Positions 50,403 through 58,826 of a DNA stretch of 64,000 nt are shown in pieces. Location of the stretch: NCBI GenBank assembly GCA_040752895.1, contig JBFMHN010000001.1:1-64000 (forward strand), in the 5' to 3' direction. Origin of the DNA: Pseudomonadota bacterium. Lineage in GTDB: Bacteria > Pseudomonadota > Alphaproteobacteria > GCA-2746255. The position numbers and the translations under genes are program-made. The notes under the pieces were generated by a model, which saw only the letters and a program-made list of their open reading frames with translations, was not told where the DNA came from and ran no database searches. How positions within the stretch are numbered: the first letter of the stretch is position 1; each line of letters starts with the position of its first letter.

Positions 50403-51559
50403 ATCACCTCGATTTCGGCCTGGAGCGCACCCGCTGCCTTGATCGTTTGCAGGATGGTGATCAGGTCACGGGGGCCTAGGCCAAGCGCGTTCAGCCCGTT
50501 CACGAGTTCCTGCAAGTTCACGCCGCCGCTGAAAACGGCCATTTGTTTGCCGGTGTCTTCGTCGACGGTGATATCCGTTCGCGGTACCGTCGTCGTCGTG
50601 CCGGTGGCGGAGAAAGCGGTCGGTTGCGAGACCTGCGGTGTTTCCGTGATGCGAATGGTGAGGTTGCCCTGGGCGATCGCGACGGTGCTAATACGCACGT
50701 TTTCGCCCATGACGATCGTGCCGGATTGTTCATCGATGACGACACGCGCCGATTGGTCCGGATCGACGGTTAATTGCTCGATGTCCGTGATCAGGGAAAC
50801 GATATTTTCCGCGTAGGCCTCCGGCACCTGCAGCGTCACGGTTGCCGAGTCCATGGTCCGCGCGGCAGGCGTATTCAAATGGCCGTTGATGACCTGTGCG
50901 ATTCGGCTTGCTGTCGTGAAATCGGGATTACGAAGCGAAAGATTGACGCTCTGAAGATTCCCCATATTGAAATCGACTTCGCGTTCAACGATGCCCCCAT
51001 TGGGGATGCGCCCGTTCGTCGGCACCCCCTTCGTGACGCTGCCGGCGTCGCCCTTCGCGGCAAACCCGCCGACCGCCACTTGGCCTTGCGCGACGGAATA
51101 AATTTCACCGTCAGCACCCAGCATGGGTGTAACCAGAAGCGTTCCGCCGAGAAGACTTTCCGCATCGCCCATGGCGCTTACGGAGACGTCGATGCGCCCC
51201 CCATGCCGTGCGAAGGGCGGCAGCGTGCCGGTCACCATGACGGCCGCCACGTTGTCCGTTTTGATGTTCTCGTCCCGGACGTTGATGCCGAGCCGCTCGA
51301 GCATGCCGATCAGGCTTTGTTTCGTGAAAATCGCGTTCGTGAGCGAATCCCCCGTGCCATTGAGCCCAACGACGAGGCCGTAGCCGACCAACAGGTTTTC
51401 GCGAACGCCCTGGAAATCGGCGATGTCTTTGATGCGGGCGGCGGCGTTTCCCGGGCTTGAAGGCAAGGAGCTCGCAAGAAGACAGACGCTGCTGAAAAGC
51501 GCGACCAGCCGTTTTCGCGAGCGCTTGCCGAAAACCCTACCGCTTTTTTTCCCCTGCAT
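50399..51559 (-). CDS. flgI: Flagellar P-ring protein FlgI
   Basis: 386 residues from ATG 51559. This start has AGAAGG upstream and gives a clean signal peptide (basic stretch, LVALFSSVCLLASSLP, cleavage near NAA/ARIKDIADF); upstream ATGs would precede the predicted sigma-54 start site. IKDIADFQGVRENLLVGYGLVVGLNGTGDSL and the following pattern identify FlgI, which builds the periplasmic P ring around the rod. First gene of flgI-flgJ-flgN-flgK-flgL-fliW. Confidence 0.94.
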   Translation of the reverse strand: MQGKKSGRVFGKRSRKRLVALFSSVCLLASSLPSSPGNAAARIKDIADFQGVRENLLVGYGLVVGLNGTGDSLTNAIFTKQSLIGMLERLGINVRDENIKTDNVAAVMVTGTLPPFARHGGRIDVSVSAMGDAESLLGGTLLVTPMLGADGEIYSVAQGQVAVGGFAAKGDAGSVTKGVPTNGRIPNGGIVEREVDFNMGNLQSVNLSLRNPDFTTASRIAQVINGHLNTPAARTMDSATVTLQVPEAYAENIVSLITDIEQLTVDPDQSARVVIDEQSGTIVMGENVRISTVAIAQGNLTIRITETPQVSQPTAFSATGTTTTVPRTDITVDEDTGKQMAVFSGGVNLQELVNGLNALGLGPRDLITILQTIKAAGALQAEIEVM

Positions 51560-51601
51560 AGGCCTTCTATCCCTCGCTGGTGTTCTTCGCATGGCCTTCG
51601 C

Positions 51602-51617
51602 TGCGAAAGGCGTGCCA
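51602..51617 (-). promoter_or_regulatory. Sigma-54 promoter of the flgI operon
   Basis: On the - strand TGGCACGCCTTTCGCA matches TGGCACG at -24 and GC at -12 with 10-base spacing. The leader to the ATG at 51559 is about 30 bases. Confidence 0.82.
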
Positions 51618-51719
51618 GCTTTTGAAAGAGGTAACGCCTTGATTTTAAAGTTGATTATTTGAGGCCTTTCGTCGGAGTGGCAGGAAAGACCCGACGGCAA
51701 GACCGATGTGATCAAGAAA

Positions 51720-51733
51720 GGGAAAAATTTGCC
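51720..51733. promoter_or_regulatory. FlbD (ftr)-like site for flgI
   Basis: GGGAAAAATTTGCC is a one-mismatch variant of the GGCAA...TTGCC palindrome with a central spacer one base longer, about 103 bases upstream of the -24 GG of the flgI promoter. Confidence 0.42.
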
Positions 51734-51796
51734 GCCTTGGCATAGCGGCGGTTTTCCGTCGCTTGCGTCGAGCGGTGGCGCTGGCGCGCCCCTCGC

Positions 51797-51811
51797 TTAA
51801 CGACTTTTTAA
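51797..51811. promoter_or_regulatory. CtrA box upstream of fliX
   Basis: TTAACGACTTTTTAA is TTAA-N7-TTAA, 63 bases before the fliX ATG and on the opposite side of the region from the flgI promoter. CtrA controls fliX in Caulobacter. Confidence 0.72.
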
Positions 51812-51873
51812 GAGCAATCGCCGATCCTCGTGTAACGCATGTTTAAGAAGCCGATGTAAGGCCATATTTTTGA

Positions 51874-52293
51874 ATGAAGATTCACGTTACTGGCCCAGGT
51901 CGCGCCGGCCAGATCAGGCGCAGCGGAAAAACGACGCGAACGAAGGGCGGTGGGGAATTCATCTCGCATCTGCAGCCATCGTTGCCGGCAGGTCCCGCAG
52001 CCGCCACAACGATGCCGACGGCGGTGGAGGGTATCTTCGCGTTGCAAGAAGTTCGCGACGCAACCAGCGAGGCTTCGCAAGCCAAGGCGTTTGCCGAAGG
52101 GCTGCTTGACCAGCTCGATGATCTCCGGCACGCTCTCTTGACGGGCAGGGTATCGCCGGAAAAGCTCCGCGGCCTTCAAGAATTCGTGCGCCGGAAGCGA
52201 GTCCATGCGGCTGATCCGCGGCTAGCCGAAATCCTGAATGAAATCGAACTCCGCGCCGCCGTCGAACTCGCGAAATATCGCAAGGCGTTGTAA
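51874..52293 (+). CDS. fliX: Flagellar assembly regulator FliX
   Basis: 139 residues. The first 45 are basic and low in conservation; the rest is helical with SQAKAFAEGLLDQLDDLRHALLTGRVSPEKL and DPRLAEILNEIELRAAVELAKY, typical of FliX. In Caulobacter FliX binds FlbD and couples its activity to early flagellar assembly. Divergent from flgI, preceded by a CtrA box. A ribosome site is weak. Confidence 0.85.
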   Translation: MKIHVTGPGRAGQIRRSGKTTRTKGGGEFISHLQPSLPAGPAAATTMPTAVEGIFALQEVRDATSEASQAKAFAEGLLDQLDDLRHALLTGRVSPEKLRGLQEFVRRKRVHAADPRLAEILNEIELRAAVELAKYRKAL

Positions 52294-52303
52294 GGCGTTC
52301 GAT

Positions 52304-52321
52304 TTGTTCCGCTGGGAACAA
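52304..52321. repeat. Inverted repeat between fliX and dksA
   Basis: TTGTTCC-GCTG-GGAACAA, 7-base perfect arms, directly after the fliX stop. No T run follows, so it may be an operator or a weak terminator. Confidence 0.45.
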
Positions 52322-52388
52322 TGTAACTATCTGAAAATAATTATGTTTTAGGCCGCCCCCCGTCGGCCATGGCGGGTAGCCGCAAGCC

Positions 52389-52417
52389 TTGCGGTAGGGG
52401 GGTTGCTTACCTATACT
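52389..52417 (+). promoter_or_regulatory. Sigma-70-type promoter of dksA
   Basis: TTGCGG (52389-52394) and TATACT (52412-52417) separated by exactly 17 bases, 45 bases before the dksA ATG. The -35 lies in a perfect CCGCAAG-C-CTTGCGG hairpin (52380-52394). Confidence 0.6.
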
Positions 52418-52461
52418 CCGCACCCGCATTTTTGACCATTCGCGCCACGACGGGCCATCTG

Positions 52462-52878
52462 ATGAAGGTTGAGCTTTCCAAAGACTACCGCCCATCCGAA
52501 GACGAACCGTTCATGAATCCCCGCCAGAGGGAATATTTCCGCCGTAAGCTCTTGCAGTGGCGAGAGGATCTCCTGAAGGAATCGAAGGAGACTCTTGAGC
52601 ATTTGCGGATCGAAAACGGTCAGGAAGCCGATATTGCGGACCGCGCCTCCCTTGAAACGGACCGTTCGATCGAACTGCGGACCCGAGATCGCGAGCGTAA
52701 GCTGATCGCAAAGATCGATGAAGCGCTTCTCCGGATCGAAACTGGCACCTATGGCTATTGCGTCGAGACGCGGGAGCCGATCAGCCTCAGTCGACTGGAG
52801 GCGCGCCCAATTGCCACGCTTGGTCTTGATGCTCAGGAACGTCACGAAAGAATGGAAAAGACCCACCGGGACGATTAG
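52462..52878 (+). CDS. dksA: RNA polymerase-binding factor DksA
   Basis: 138 residues from ATG 52462; the frame is open further upstream but would run over the promoter. Coiled-coil region (about 20-90) with MNPRQREYFRRKLLQWREDLL and the acidic coil tip with DRASLETDR, then TYGYCVETREPISLSRLEARP. Only one of the four Cys of a classical zinc finger is left, as in the Cys-poor DksA forms of many alphaproteobacteria. DksA inserts into the polymerase secondary channel and works with ppGpp. Confidence 0.92.
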   Translation: MKVELSKDYRPSEDEPFMNPRQREYFRRKLLQWREDLLKESKETLEHLRIENGQEADIADRASLETDRSIELRTRDRERKLIAKIDEALLRIETGTYGYCVETREPISLSRLEARPIATLGLDAQERHERMEKTHRDD

Positions 52879-52908
52879 CGGGCAATTTGGCGGACAACCA
52901 AGGAATCA

Positions 52909-52941
52909 AAACAAGGCCGATGGCGTGTATCGGCCTTGTTT
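52909..52941. terminator. Bidirectional terminator between dksA and flgH
   Basis: AAACAAGGCCGAT pairs with ATCGGCCTTGTTT (13 bp, 7-base loop). The outer A-T pairs give a T-rich end in both directions, so it can end both convergent genes. Confidence 0.85.
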
Positions 52942-52959
52942 CGTTTCGGGTGATCCCAT

Positions 52960-52992
52960 CCCATCCTCAGAAGGGCCCCATCCTCAGAAGGG
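52960..52992. repeat. 17-bp-period direct repeat at the flgH stop
   Basis: CCCATCCTCAGAAGGG occurs twice (52960-52975 and 52977-52992). The second copy contains the flgH stop and last codons, so the first is a duplicated copy beyond the gene end. Confidence 0.85.
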
Positions 52993-53742
52993 GAAGAGAA
53001 CGTCGTATACCTGTGTTCCGTAGCGCGGCTGCTGGACATCGGAGAGATGCCCGCGGCCGCCATAGGTGATGCGCGCCTCGGCGACTTTTTCATAGCTGAT
53101 CGTATTCGAGGCGGTAATGTCCTCCGGGCGCACGACTCCGTTGATCAAGAGTTCACGGACTTCGTAATTGATCCGAATCTCCTGGCGCCCTTGAATCACG
53201 AGGTTCCCGTTCGGAAGCACTTGATTCACGACGGCGGCAACCTTGAGATTGATCGTTTCGCTACGGTTGACGGAACCGGTGCCCGAAGAAGTTGACGAGC
53301 TGTCGGCCTCGACGAGTTTCGTGGGGTCTACCGTTTCCGGCAGTATTTTGCTCAGGCTGTTCTCATAGCCGAGGATTTTCGGAAGGGATGCATCCTCCGC
53401 TGTCGTGCGACTGCGCGATGTCGTGTTGGAAACGTTAGCGTTGTCGGCAATCGTGATTGTGACGGTCAGGATATCGCCGGTCCGTGCCGCCCGCTGGTCC
53501 TTGAAAAAGGCGCGCGCGCCTGGTCGCCAGAGGGAATTTTCGTGCCGGCTGATTTCCACCGCCGGCATCGGCAGACTCACCGGCTGGTAGTTCGGTTGCT
53601 GAACCGGGTTCTGGATTTCGGTAAGCCTTGGTTCTTCGCCGACCTCCGACAATCGCGTCAGCGTCTTGCAGCCGGCAAGCGCCAGGGCCACCGGCAGGAC
53701 ACCAAGAAGCCGGAAGAACCGCACTCGTCCCTTAGCGCACAT
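52984..53742 (-). CDS. flgH: Flagellar L-ring lipoprotein FlgH
   Basis: 252 residues from ATG 53742. A lipoprotein signal with LALAGC lipobox (Cys near 24), then RPGARAFFKDQRAARTGDILTVTI and ILPNGNLVIQGRQEIRINYE-like strands (VLPNGNLVIQGRQEI) that identify FlgH. It forms the outer-membrane L ring. The start overlaps the flgA end by 11 bases. Confidence 0.94.
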   Translation of the reverse strand: MCAKGRVRFFRLLGVLPVALALAGCKTLTRLSEVGEEPRLTEIQNPVQQPNYQPVSLPMPAVEISRHENSLWRPGARAFFKDQRAARTGDILTVTITIADNANVSNTTSRSRTTAEDASLPKILGYENSLSKILPETVDPTKLVEADSSSTSSGTGSVNRSETINLKVAAVVNQVLPNGNLVIQGRQEIRINYEVRELLINGVVRPEDITASNTISYEKVAEARITYGGRGHLSDVQQPRYGTQVYDVLFPF

Positions 53743-54709
53743 AACCCGTTCCCCCGCTTGTTGCGATCGGTCCGCGGCTATCGACGCTGACCATATTCCG
53801 CCCCGTGACGGTTGCATCGACGATAAATTTGCTCTGCGTATTCATGACGCGAATCGTATCGTTCTGGCCGCCGACGTCCATCGCGCGCCCTTTCGTTCTC
53901 AAGGTCATGGAGGGCGTCTCATAGGTTATGGTCACGGTATCACCCTTGGCGACAAGAACTGGCGGGCGAACGTCGTTTCTGGGAATCGATTTTCCGGCCA
54001 TGATCACCCGCCGCGGCGTGTTTCCGATGAGACCCTCCGCCGACGTCACGGCGTTCGAACTAACCCGGTCCGCCCGCATCTGAATCCATTTGATGTCTTC
54101 CTTGCGGATGATATCCCCGGCGTTGGCGTGCTCGCGTAAGACCGGAATAGGTATGGTGGCATAGGCGCGACCGCTTACCTGGAATTCTTTCGCCAGAGGG
54201 TCGTTTGCCGGGGAGACCATGAGCGCCGAGAAATACTGAGTCCGTTTGTCGTATTGAAGGTATTTCACGGCAATGGTCGCCGGTTGGTTGGCCGGAACGT
54301 GGATCTGCAGGTTCGCGTTCGCGATCTCGATCTTTGCCTCTTCCGGAAGGCCTTGTGCGTTGAGGCTGTCGCGGAGGGCTTCCAGGATTTCCTCTCGGGG
54401 TACGGCAGTGCTGGTGCGTTCGATAACGATGCGATCGAAGCGCGACTGCATCTGCCAAGGCAGCCGATAGGCCTTCGCGATACGGTAGAGCCGATCGGCA
54501 TCGAGGACGATCTGCGCACCTGGTGCGGGCGCCTTGGCGATCGTGATTTCCCCTTTCTCGCCGGCGTCGGTGAAAAGATCGCCGAGCCGGATAACGTCCT
54601 CTTCGATGAAGACGTGATCCCGCAACAGGGGTTGGCTCCAGGCCGCGCTTGCCAGCATCGCGCCGACTGCTAAGAAAAAAGCGGTTACCGTAAATTGCTT
54701 CATCTTCAC
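53732..54709 (-). CDS. flgA: P-ring assembly chaperone FlgA
   Basis: 325 residues with a signal peptide (cleavage near ASA/AWS). The C-terminal SAF-like part shows GDIIRKEDIKWIQ, GNTPRRVIMAGKSI and VAKGDTVTITYETPSM..TKGRAMDVGGQNDTIRVMN, the FlgA pattern. It is periplasmic and helps FlgI assemble. The N-terminal domain is longer than in enteric FlgA (219). Confidence 0.92.
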   Translation of the reverse strand: MKMKQFTVTAFFLAVGAMLASAAWSQPLLRDHVFIEEDVIRLGDLFTDAGEKGEITIAKAPAPGAQIVLDADRLYRIAKAYRLPWQMQSRFDRIVIERTSTAVPREEILEALRDSLNAQGLPEEAKIEIANANLQIHVPANQPATIAVKYLQYDKRTQYFSALMVSPANDPLAKEFQVSGRAYATIPIPVLREHANAGDIIRKEDIKWIQMRADRVSSNAVTSAEGLIGNTPRRVIMAGKSIPRNDVRPPVLVAKGDTVTITYETPSMTLRTKGRAMDVGGQNDTIRVMNTQSKFIVDATVTGRNMVSVDSRGPIATSGGTGYVR

Positions 54710-54716
54710 TCGCTTT

Positions 54717-55502
54717 CTAGGTCACCTGGTTGGCCGCCTGCATCATCTCGTCGGCCGTCTGGATAACTTTTGAGTTCATTTCATAGGCGCGTTGAGCCGC
54801 AATCAGGGTGGTGATTTCCGTCACCATGTTGACGTTCGAGGATTCGAGAAAACCCTGAAGAACGGTTCCAAAGCCGGTGGAACCGGGCGTGCCGGTGGTG
54901 GGACTGCCCGAGGACGCGCTTTCAAGAAACAGATTTCCGCCGACGGCTTGAAGGCCGGCCTCGTTCGGAAAAGTGGCTAGTTCAAGCTGACCGACGTTCT
55001 GTGGGCTTGTCTGCCCCGACACCTGAACCAACACTTCGCCGCTCGCGTTGACGGTTACTTGCATCACGTCGGAGGCGATCGTAATACCGGGCAACACCCG
55101 GAAGCCATCCGCGTTCACGATCTCGCGACTCGGACTAAGCTGTAGGGACCCCGCCCGGGTATAGGCGATCGCGCCGCTCGGCAGTTCGATCTGGAAATAA
55201 CCTTTCCCTTCGATCGCTAGATCGAGCGTGTTCTCTGTGCTGACCATATTGCCTTGGCTTGTGATTCGGTAGACGGTGCCGGTCTTCACGCCGGTACCAA
55301 GCTGAATGCCGGAGGCATCGATCGTTCCATTATCGCTCGAACTTGAACCGACGAGCTTCAGGTCCTGGTAAAGCAGATCCTGGAATTCCGGGCGTTGGCG
55401 CTTGTAGGCCGTCGTATTGAGGTTGGCGATGTTGTTCGCTATTACCTCAACGTTGAGCTGTTGCGCCAGCATCCCGGTTGCTGCAATGTCAAGAGCGCTC
55501 AT
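54717..55502 (-). CDS. flgG: Distal rod protein FlgG
   Basis: 261 residues, canonical length. LDIAATGMLAQQLNVEVIANNIANLNTTAYKRQRPEFQDLLYQ at the start and GFLESSNVNMVTEITTLIAAQRAYEMNSKVIQTADEM at the end are FlgG hallmarks. It builds the distal rod. Seven bases before flgA. Confidence 0.96.
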   Translation of the reverse strand: MSALDIAATGMLAQQLNVEVIANNIANLNTTAYKRQRPEFQDLLYQDLKLVGSSSSDNGTIDASGIQLGTGVKTGTVYRITSQGNMVSTENTLDLAIEGKGYFQIELPSGAIAYTRAGSLQLSPSREIVNADGFRVLPGITIASDVMQVTVNASGEVLVQVSGQTSPQNVGQLELATFPNEAGLQAVGGNLFLESASSGSPTTGTPGSTGFGTVLQGFLESSNVNMVTEITTLIAAQRAYEMNSKVIQTADEMMQAANQVT

Positions 55503-55543
55503 TCCTCATATCCTCTTCTTGTAGGGCACTTGCGTCGCGACGC

Positions 55544-56263
55544 CTAGTTCGTCTGGGTCAGAGTCTGGATGGCGCGGCGCTTGCGATCGTTTTCGCTTTC
55601 AATGAGTTTGTTGGCGGATTCGTAGGCGCGGGCGATCTCAATCATCTTTGTAACTTCCGAAATGGGCTCGACGTTCGACTGCTCGAGCTTGCCTTGTAAA
55701 ATTTTTGCCTGGTCGGCGGGTTTGGGTTGAAGCGGTGCGCTGAAAAGGCCGTTTTCGGTTCGGCGAAGCTGGTTTTCGTCGTCGAACTGGAACGTCTGGA
55801 CCTTTCCGATCAGGCCGCTTTCCGTTGAAATCTCGCCTGTGTGGGCGATCGTGATTTCGCGGTCGTTTGGCCCGAGCACAATCGGCCGATTGCTGCTGGA
55901 AAGAAGCGGATAGCCATCGGAGGTAACGATTTGTCGCAGTTCGTTCAGCTGAAAATGTCCGTTCCGCGTATAGCGGGTTCCGAGGGGTGTCTCGACGGCG
56001 AAATACCCCCTGCCTTCGATAGCCATGTCCAGCGAGTTCGTCGTATCGATCAATTGCCCCATCGCATAGTTGCTGACGATGCCGGTCCCCTGGACAAAGG
56101 AAATTTTTTCGTTCTGGCCAGCCTTCGATAGATATTCGGCAAACAGCATCTGTTCGCCCTTGAAGCCCACCGTCGATACGTTCGCGATGTTGTTGGCGAT
56201 GACGGAAAGCTGCTGCTTCATGAGCACTTGTTTCGATAGGCCGATTAAAGCCGGCGTATCCAT
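55544..56263 (-). CDS. flgF: Proximal rod protein FlgF
   Basis: 239 residues. Rod-type N-terminus (QQLSVIANNIANVSTVGFKGEQMLF) and C-terminus (EQSNVEPISEVTKMIEIARAYESANKLI) with the central FlgF/G beta domain (GYFAVETPLGTRYTRNGHFQLNE). First gene of flgF-flgG-flgA-flgH, with a sigma-54 promoter upstream. Confidence 0.94.
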   Translation of the reverse strand: MDTPALIGLSKQVLMKQQLSVIANNIANVSTVGFKGEQMLFAEYLSKAGQNEKISFVQGTGIVSNYAMGQLIDTTNSLDMAIEGRGYFAVETPLGTRYTRNGHFQLNELRQIVTSDGYPLLSSSNRPIVLGPNDREITIAHTGEISTESGLIGKVQTFQFDDENQLRRTENGLFSAPLQPKPADQAKILQGKLEQSNVEPISEVTKMIEIARAYESANKLIESENDRKRRAIQTLTQTN

Positions 56264-56310
56264 ATCCTTATCCCTCGCTAGGTGGCGTGGCTGTCCCCGC
56301 CCGAAGGAAA

Positions 56311-56326
56311 TGCACGGGGCGTGCCA
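56311..56326 (-). promoter_or_regulatory. Sigma-54 promoter of the flgF operon
   Basis: On the - strand TGGCACGCCCCGTGCA has TGGCACG and TGCA with exact 10-base GG-GC spacing. The leader is about 35 bases. Confidence 0.83.
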
Positions 56327-56412
56327 AAAAATAATGCATTGTTTTCAAGTGGTTAAGTAAAAGCCGGGTGGTCTTTTCCGAGGCTGGACACGCCCATCGG
56401 AAAGAGCTGCCC

Positions 56413-56425
56413 GGCAGTTCTTGCC
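56413..56425. promoter_or_regulatory. FlbD (ftr)-like site for flgF
   Basis: GGCAGTTCTTGCC, a GGCAR...TTGCC near-palindrome, about 87 bases upstream of the -24 GG of the flgF promoter. Confidence 0.58.
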
Positions 56426-56568
56426 GTGAACGGAGGCAATAGCGACAGAAGGGGTCTGGATTTCAATCACCTGTTAACCCTTCTTTTCTAGGCTTTGGCG
56501 GTTAGGTAGCCCCGCCGCAAGCCGATGCTGCCGCGGAGGCGCCGCCGTTACGAACGAGGGACTCGAGG

Positions 56569-57162
56569 ATGGCAAAGCCCGAAAAGGGAAAAAAGGAGAT
56601 CGAGGCGGTCGAAGAGGCCGAAGCGGAGGCTTCGGAGGAAGCCAAGGGAGAAGAGGGCGAGCAGGCAGAGGGGGAAAAGGAAAAGAAACGCCTGCCCGGC
56701 AAGAAGCTCATTCTCTTTTATGCCCTGCCGGCCGTGCTGGCGATCAGCATCGGGGCGGCGTTGGCGATTATCCTTTTTGATGGCCCCCTCTCCGGCGGGG
56801 AAGCAGGCTCGGAAAAAATTGCGGAAAAAACGGCTGGCGAGAGCGAGCCGTTGAAGCCAGCCGTCTTTTACGAGGTCCCGGAAATCCTCGTGAACCTGAA
56901 TGCGAAGGGGAGAAAGGCCAGCTATCTGAAGATTAGCGTGAGTTTGGAACTCGAGAGCTCGAACGACATTCCGCAAATCGAAGCGGTCTTGCCGCGGATC
57001 GTCGACAAGTTCCAGGTTTACCTTCGGGAATTGCGCGTCGAAGACTTGAGCGGTTCGGCTGGCATGTATCGGCTGCGCGAGGAATTGCTGCGCAGGGTGG
57101 TTATCGCCGCCGAGCCGGCAAAGGTGAAGGACATTCTATTCAAAGAAATGTTGATTCAATAG
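56569..57162 (+). CDS. fliL: Stator-associated membrane protein FliL
   Basis: 197 residues. An acidic, Glu/Ala/Lys-rich N-terminal tail (1-45), one transmembrane helix (about 46-69, LILFYALPAVLAISIGAALA) and a periplasmic FliL domain (about 98-197; FYEVPEILVNLN, YLKISVSLELE). FliL associates with the stator and basal body at the inner membrane. First gene of the fliL-fliM-...-motB unit. Confidence 0.92.
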   Translation: MAKPEKGKKEIEAVEEAEAEASEEAKGEEGEQAEGEKEKKRLPGKKLILFYALPAVLAISIGAALAIILFDGPLSGGEAGSEKIAEKTAGESEPLKPAVFYEVPEILVNLNAKGRKASYLKISVSLELESSNDIPQIEAVLPRIVDKFQVYLRELRVEDLSGSAGMYRLREELLRRVVIAAEPAKVKDILFKEMLIQ

Positions 57163-57182
57163 GTTCGATAGGAAGGGCGCGA

Positions 57183-58364
57183 ATGGCAGAATCGACCGAT
57201 TCCGGGTCAATGGGAAACGAGACGAAACCCGCCGAAGCAGGCGCATCCGCCGAGGAGCAGGAACGCCTCGCGGCCGAATGGGAAGCCATGGCAGAGGGGG
57301 ACGATGCGGGCCAGGCGGATGCAACGGGCGGAGAGGCGATTTCGGAGCAGGAGCGGGAGCAGGAGACGGCCGCCAAGACCAAGGCGCGCGTTCTCAACCA
57401 GGAAGAAATCGATTCGCTTCTTGGTTTCGATGAAAGGGACAGCGAATCCGGTGATACCGGCATCAAGGCAATTATCAATAGTGCGCTCGTTTCCTATGAG
57501 CGCCTGCCTATGCTGGAAGTCGTTTATGACCGGCTGATCCGGATGCTGTCGACGAGCCTTCGCAACTTCACATCCGACAACGTCGAAGTCACTATTGAAA
57601 ACATCACGTCCGTTCGCTTCGGGGATTATTTGAATTCCATTCCCTTGCCGGCGATGATGGGCGTCTACAAGGCCGAGGAATGGGATGGCTATGGGCTGCT
57701 GACGATCGACAGCGCCCTGATCTATTCGATCGTAGATGTGCTTCTCGGCGGCCGGCGGGGGACGACGATTCTGCGGGTCGAGGGGCGCCCCTATACGACG
57801 ATTGAGCGGGAGTTGGTCCAGCGCATGGTCTCCATTGTGCTGGCGGATTTGGGCGCCGCTTTCGAGCCTTTGAATCCAGTCACTTTTCAATTCGAACGGC
57901 TGGAAACCAATCCCCGATTCGCCACAATCTGCCGCAATTCCAACGCCGCCATTCTGGCGGTTCTCCGCGTGGATATGGAGGACCGCGGCGGGCAGATGGA
58001 ACTCGTCATGCCCTATGCGACGCTGGAACCGATACGCGAACTGCTTCTGCAAATGTTTCTCGGCGAGAAATTTGGGCGTGACACGATCTGGGAGGAACAC
58101 CTTGCCGGCGAATTATGGCGCACGGACGTGCAAATCGAGGCGGTCTTGGATGAAATCCAGCTTTCCTTGAGGGACGTCCTAAACCTGAAGGTCGGCGAGC
58201 AGATTCTTCTGAATGCGACTCCGGAAAGCAACGTGCGGGTGCGGTGCGGGGACGTCCAGCTCTTTGATGGAAAGATCGGTCGCAAGGGCGGCCACATCGC
58301 CGTTCAGATCGGCGCCTCCAAAATCCTGAAAAACAACGTTCACGCAAATGGAGAGAAAAATTGA
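57183..58364 (+). CDS. fliM: Flagellar switch protein FliM
   Basis: 393 residues. The CheY-binding peptide LNQEEIDSLLGF, normally at the very N-terminus, starts near residue 71 after an acidic Glu/Ala-rich extension. The middle CheC-like domain and the C-terminal SpoA domain (about 305-375; LNLKVGEQILLN, RCGDVQLFDGKIGRKGG) are typical. It forms the C ring with FliG and FliN. The stop overlaps the next start. Confidence 0.95.
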   Translation: MAESTDSGSMGNETKPAEAGASAEEQERLAAEWEAMAEGDDAGQADATGGEAISEQEREQETAAKTKARVLNQEEIDSLLGFDERDSESGDTGIKAIINSALVSYERLPMLEVVYDRLIRMLSTSLRNFTSDNVEVTIENITSVRFGDYLNSIPLPAMMGVYKAEEWDGYGLLTIDSALIYSIVDVLLGGRRGTTILRVEGRPYTTIERELVQRMVSIVLADLGAAFEPLNPVTFQFERLETNPRFATICRNSNAAILAVLRVDMEDRGGQMELVMPYATLEPIRELLLQMFLGEKFGRDTIWEEHLAGELWRTDVQIEAVLDEIQLSLRDVLNLKVGEQILLNATPESNVRVRCGDVQLFDGKIGRKGGHIAVQIGASKILKNNVHANGEKN

Positions 58365-58816
58365 CGATTTCCCTGTTACTTGACGGGTTTCTGATCCTCC
58401 TCCTTGGCGCGACTCTTGTGTACGCCGCTCGGCTGAGCCGACGTTTGTCCGGGCTACGGAAGGATAGAGAAGTTCTCGAGAAGGTGCTTTCCGACTTTAG
58501 CGCCGCCACGCAACGGGCAGAGGAAAGCGTATACCGTCTCAAGACGATTGCTGACGTGTCGTCGAAGGAACTGCAACGGCAGACAGATCTTGCGCGCTCC
58601 TTACGAGATGATCTCGCTTTTTTGAGCGATCGCGGCGAAATTATCGCCGACCGCCTGACCGATTCGGTGCGGTCCGGCGGCAAAGGCAAGGCCGGCGAAA
58701 CGGCGGAGATGAAGATAAAGCCCGTTACCTCGGTGCCTGGGCATCGCCTGCCGCGTGGCCAGATGAGATCCAAGGCCGAGCGGGAATTAATCGAAGCCCT
58801 TCAAGCCGTTCGTTAG
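58361..58816 (+). CDS. DUF6468 membrane protein of flagellar operons
   Basis: 151 residues from a TTG start that overlaps the fliM stop, with GGAGAG upstream. One N-terminal hydrophobic segment (about 4-22) followed by a long charged coiled coil (RRLSGLRKDREVLEKVLSDF...). Matches the DUF6468 pattern, seen mainly in alphaproteobacterial flagellar operons between fliM and motE. Probably an inner-membrane coiled-coil accessory of the motor; function not established. Confidence 0.78.
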   Translation: MTISLLLDGFLILLLGATLVYAARLSRRLSGLRKDREVLEKVLSDFSAATQRAEESVYRLKTIADVSSKELQRQTDLARSLRDDLAFLSDRGEIIADRLTDSVRSGGKGKAGETAEMKIKPVTSVPGHRLPRGQMRSKAERELIEALQAVR

Positions 58817-58826
58817 GAAGCACCCC

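Larger units (their letters stand above)
56264..56568. other. Divergent flgF-fliL control region
   Basis: 305 bases without a gene. They hold the flgF sigma-54 promoter (56311-56326), a FlbD-like palindrome (56413-56425) and a half CtrA-like motif TTAA-N7-TTTC at 56474-56488 toward fliL. The palindrome lies about midway and could act on both sides. Confidence 0.6.
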
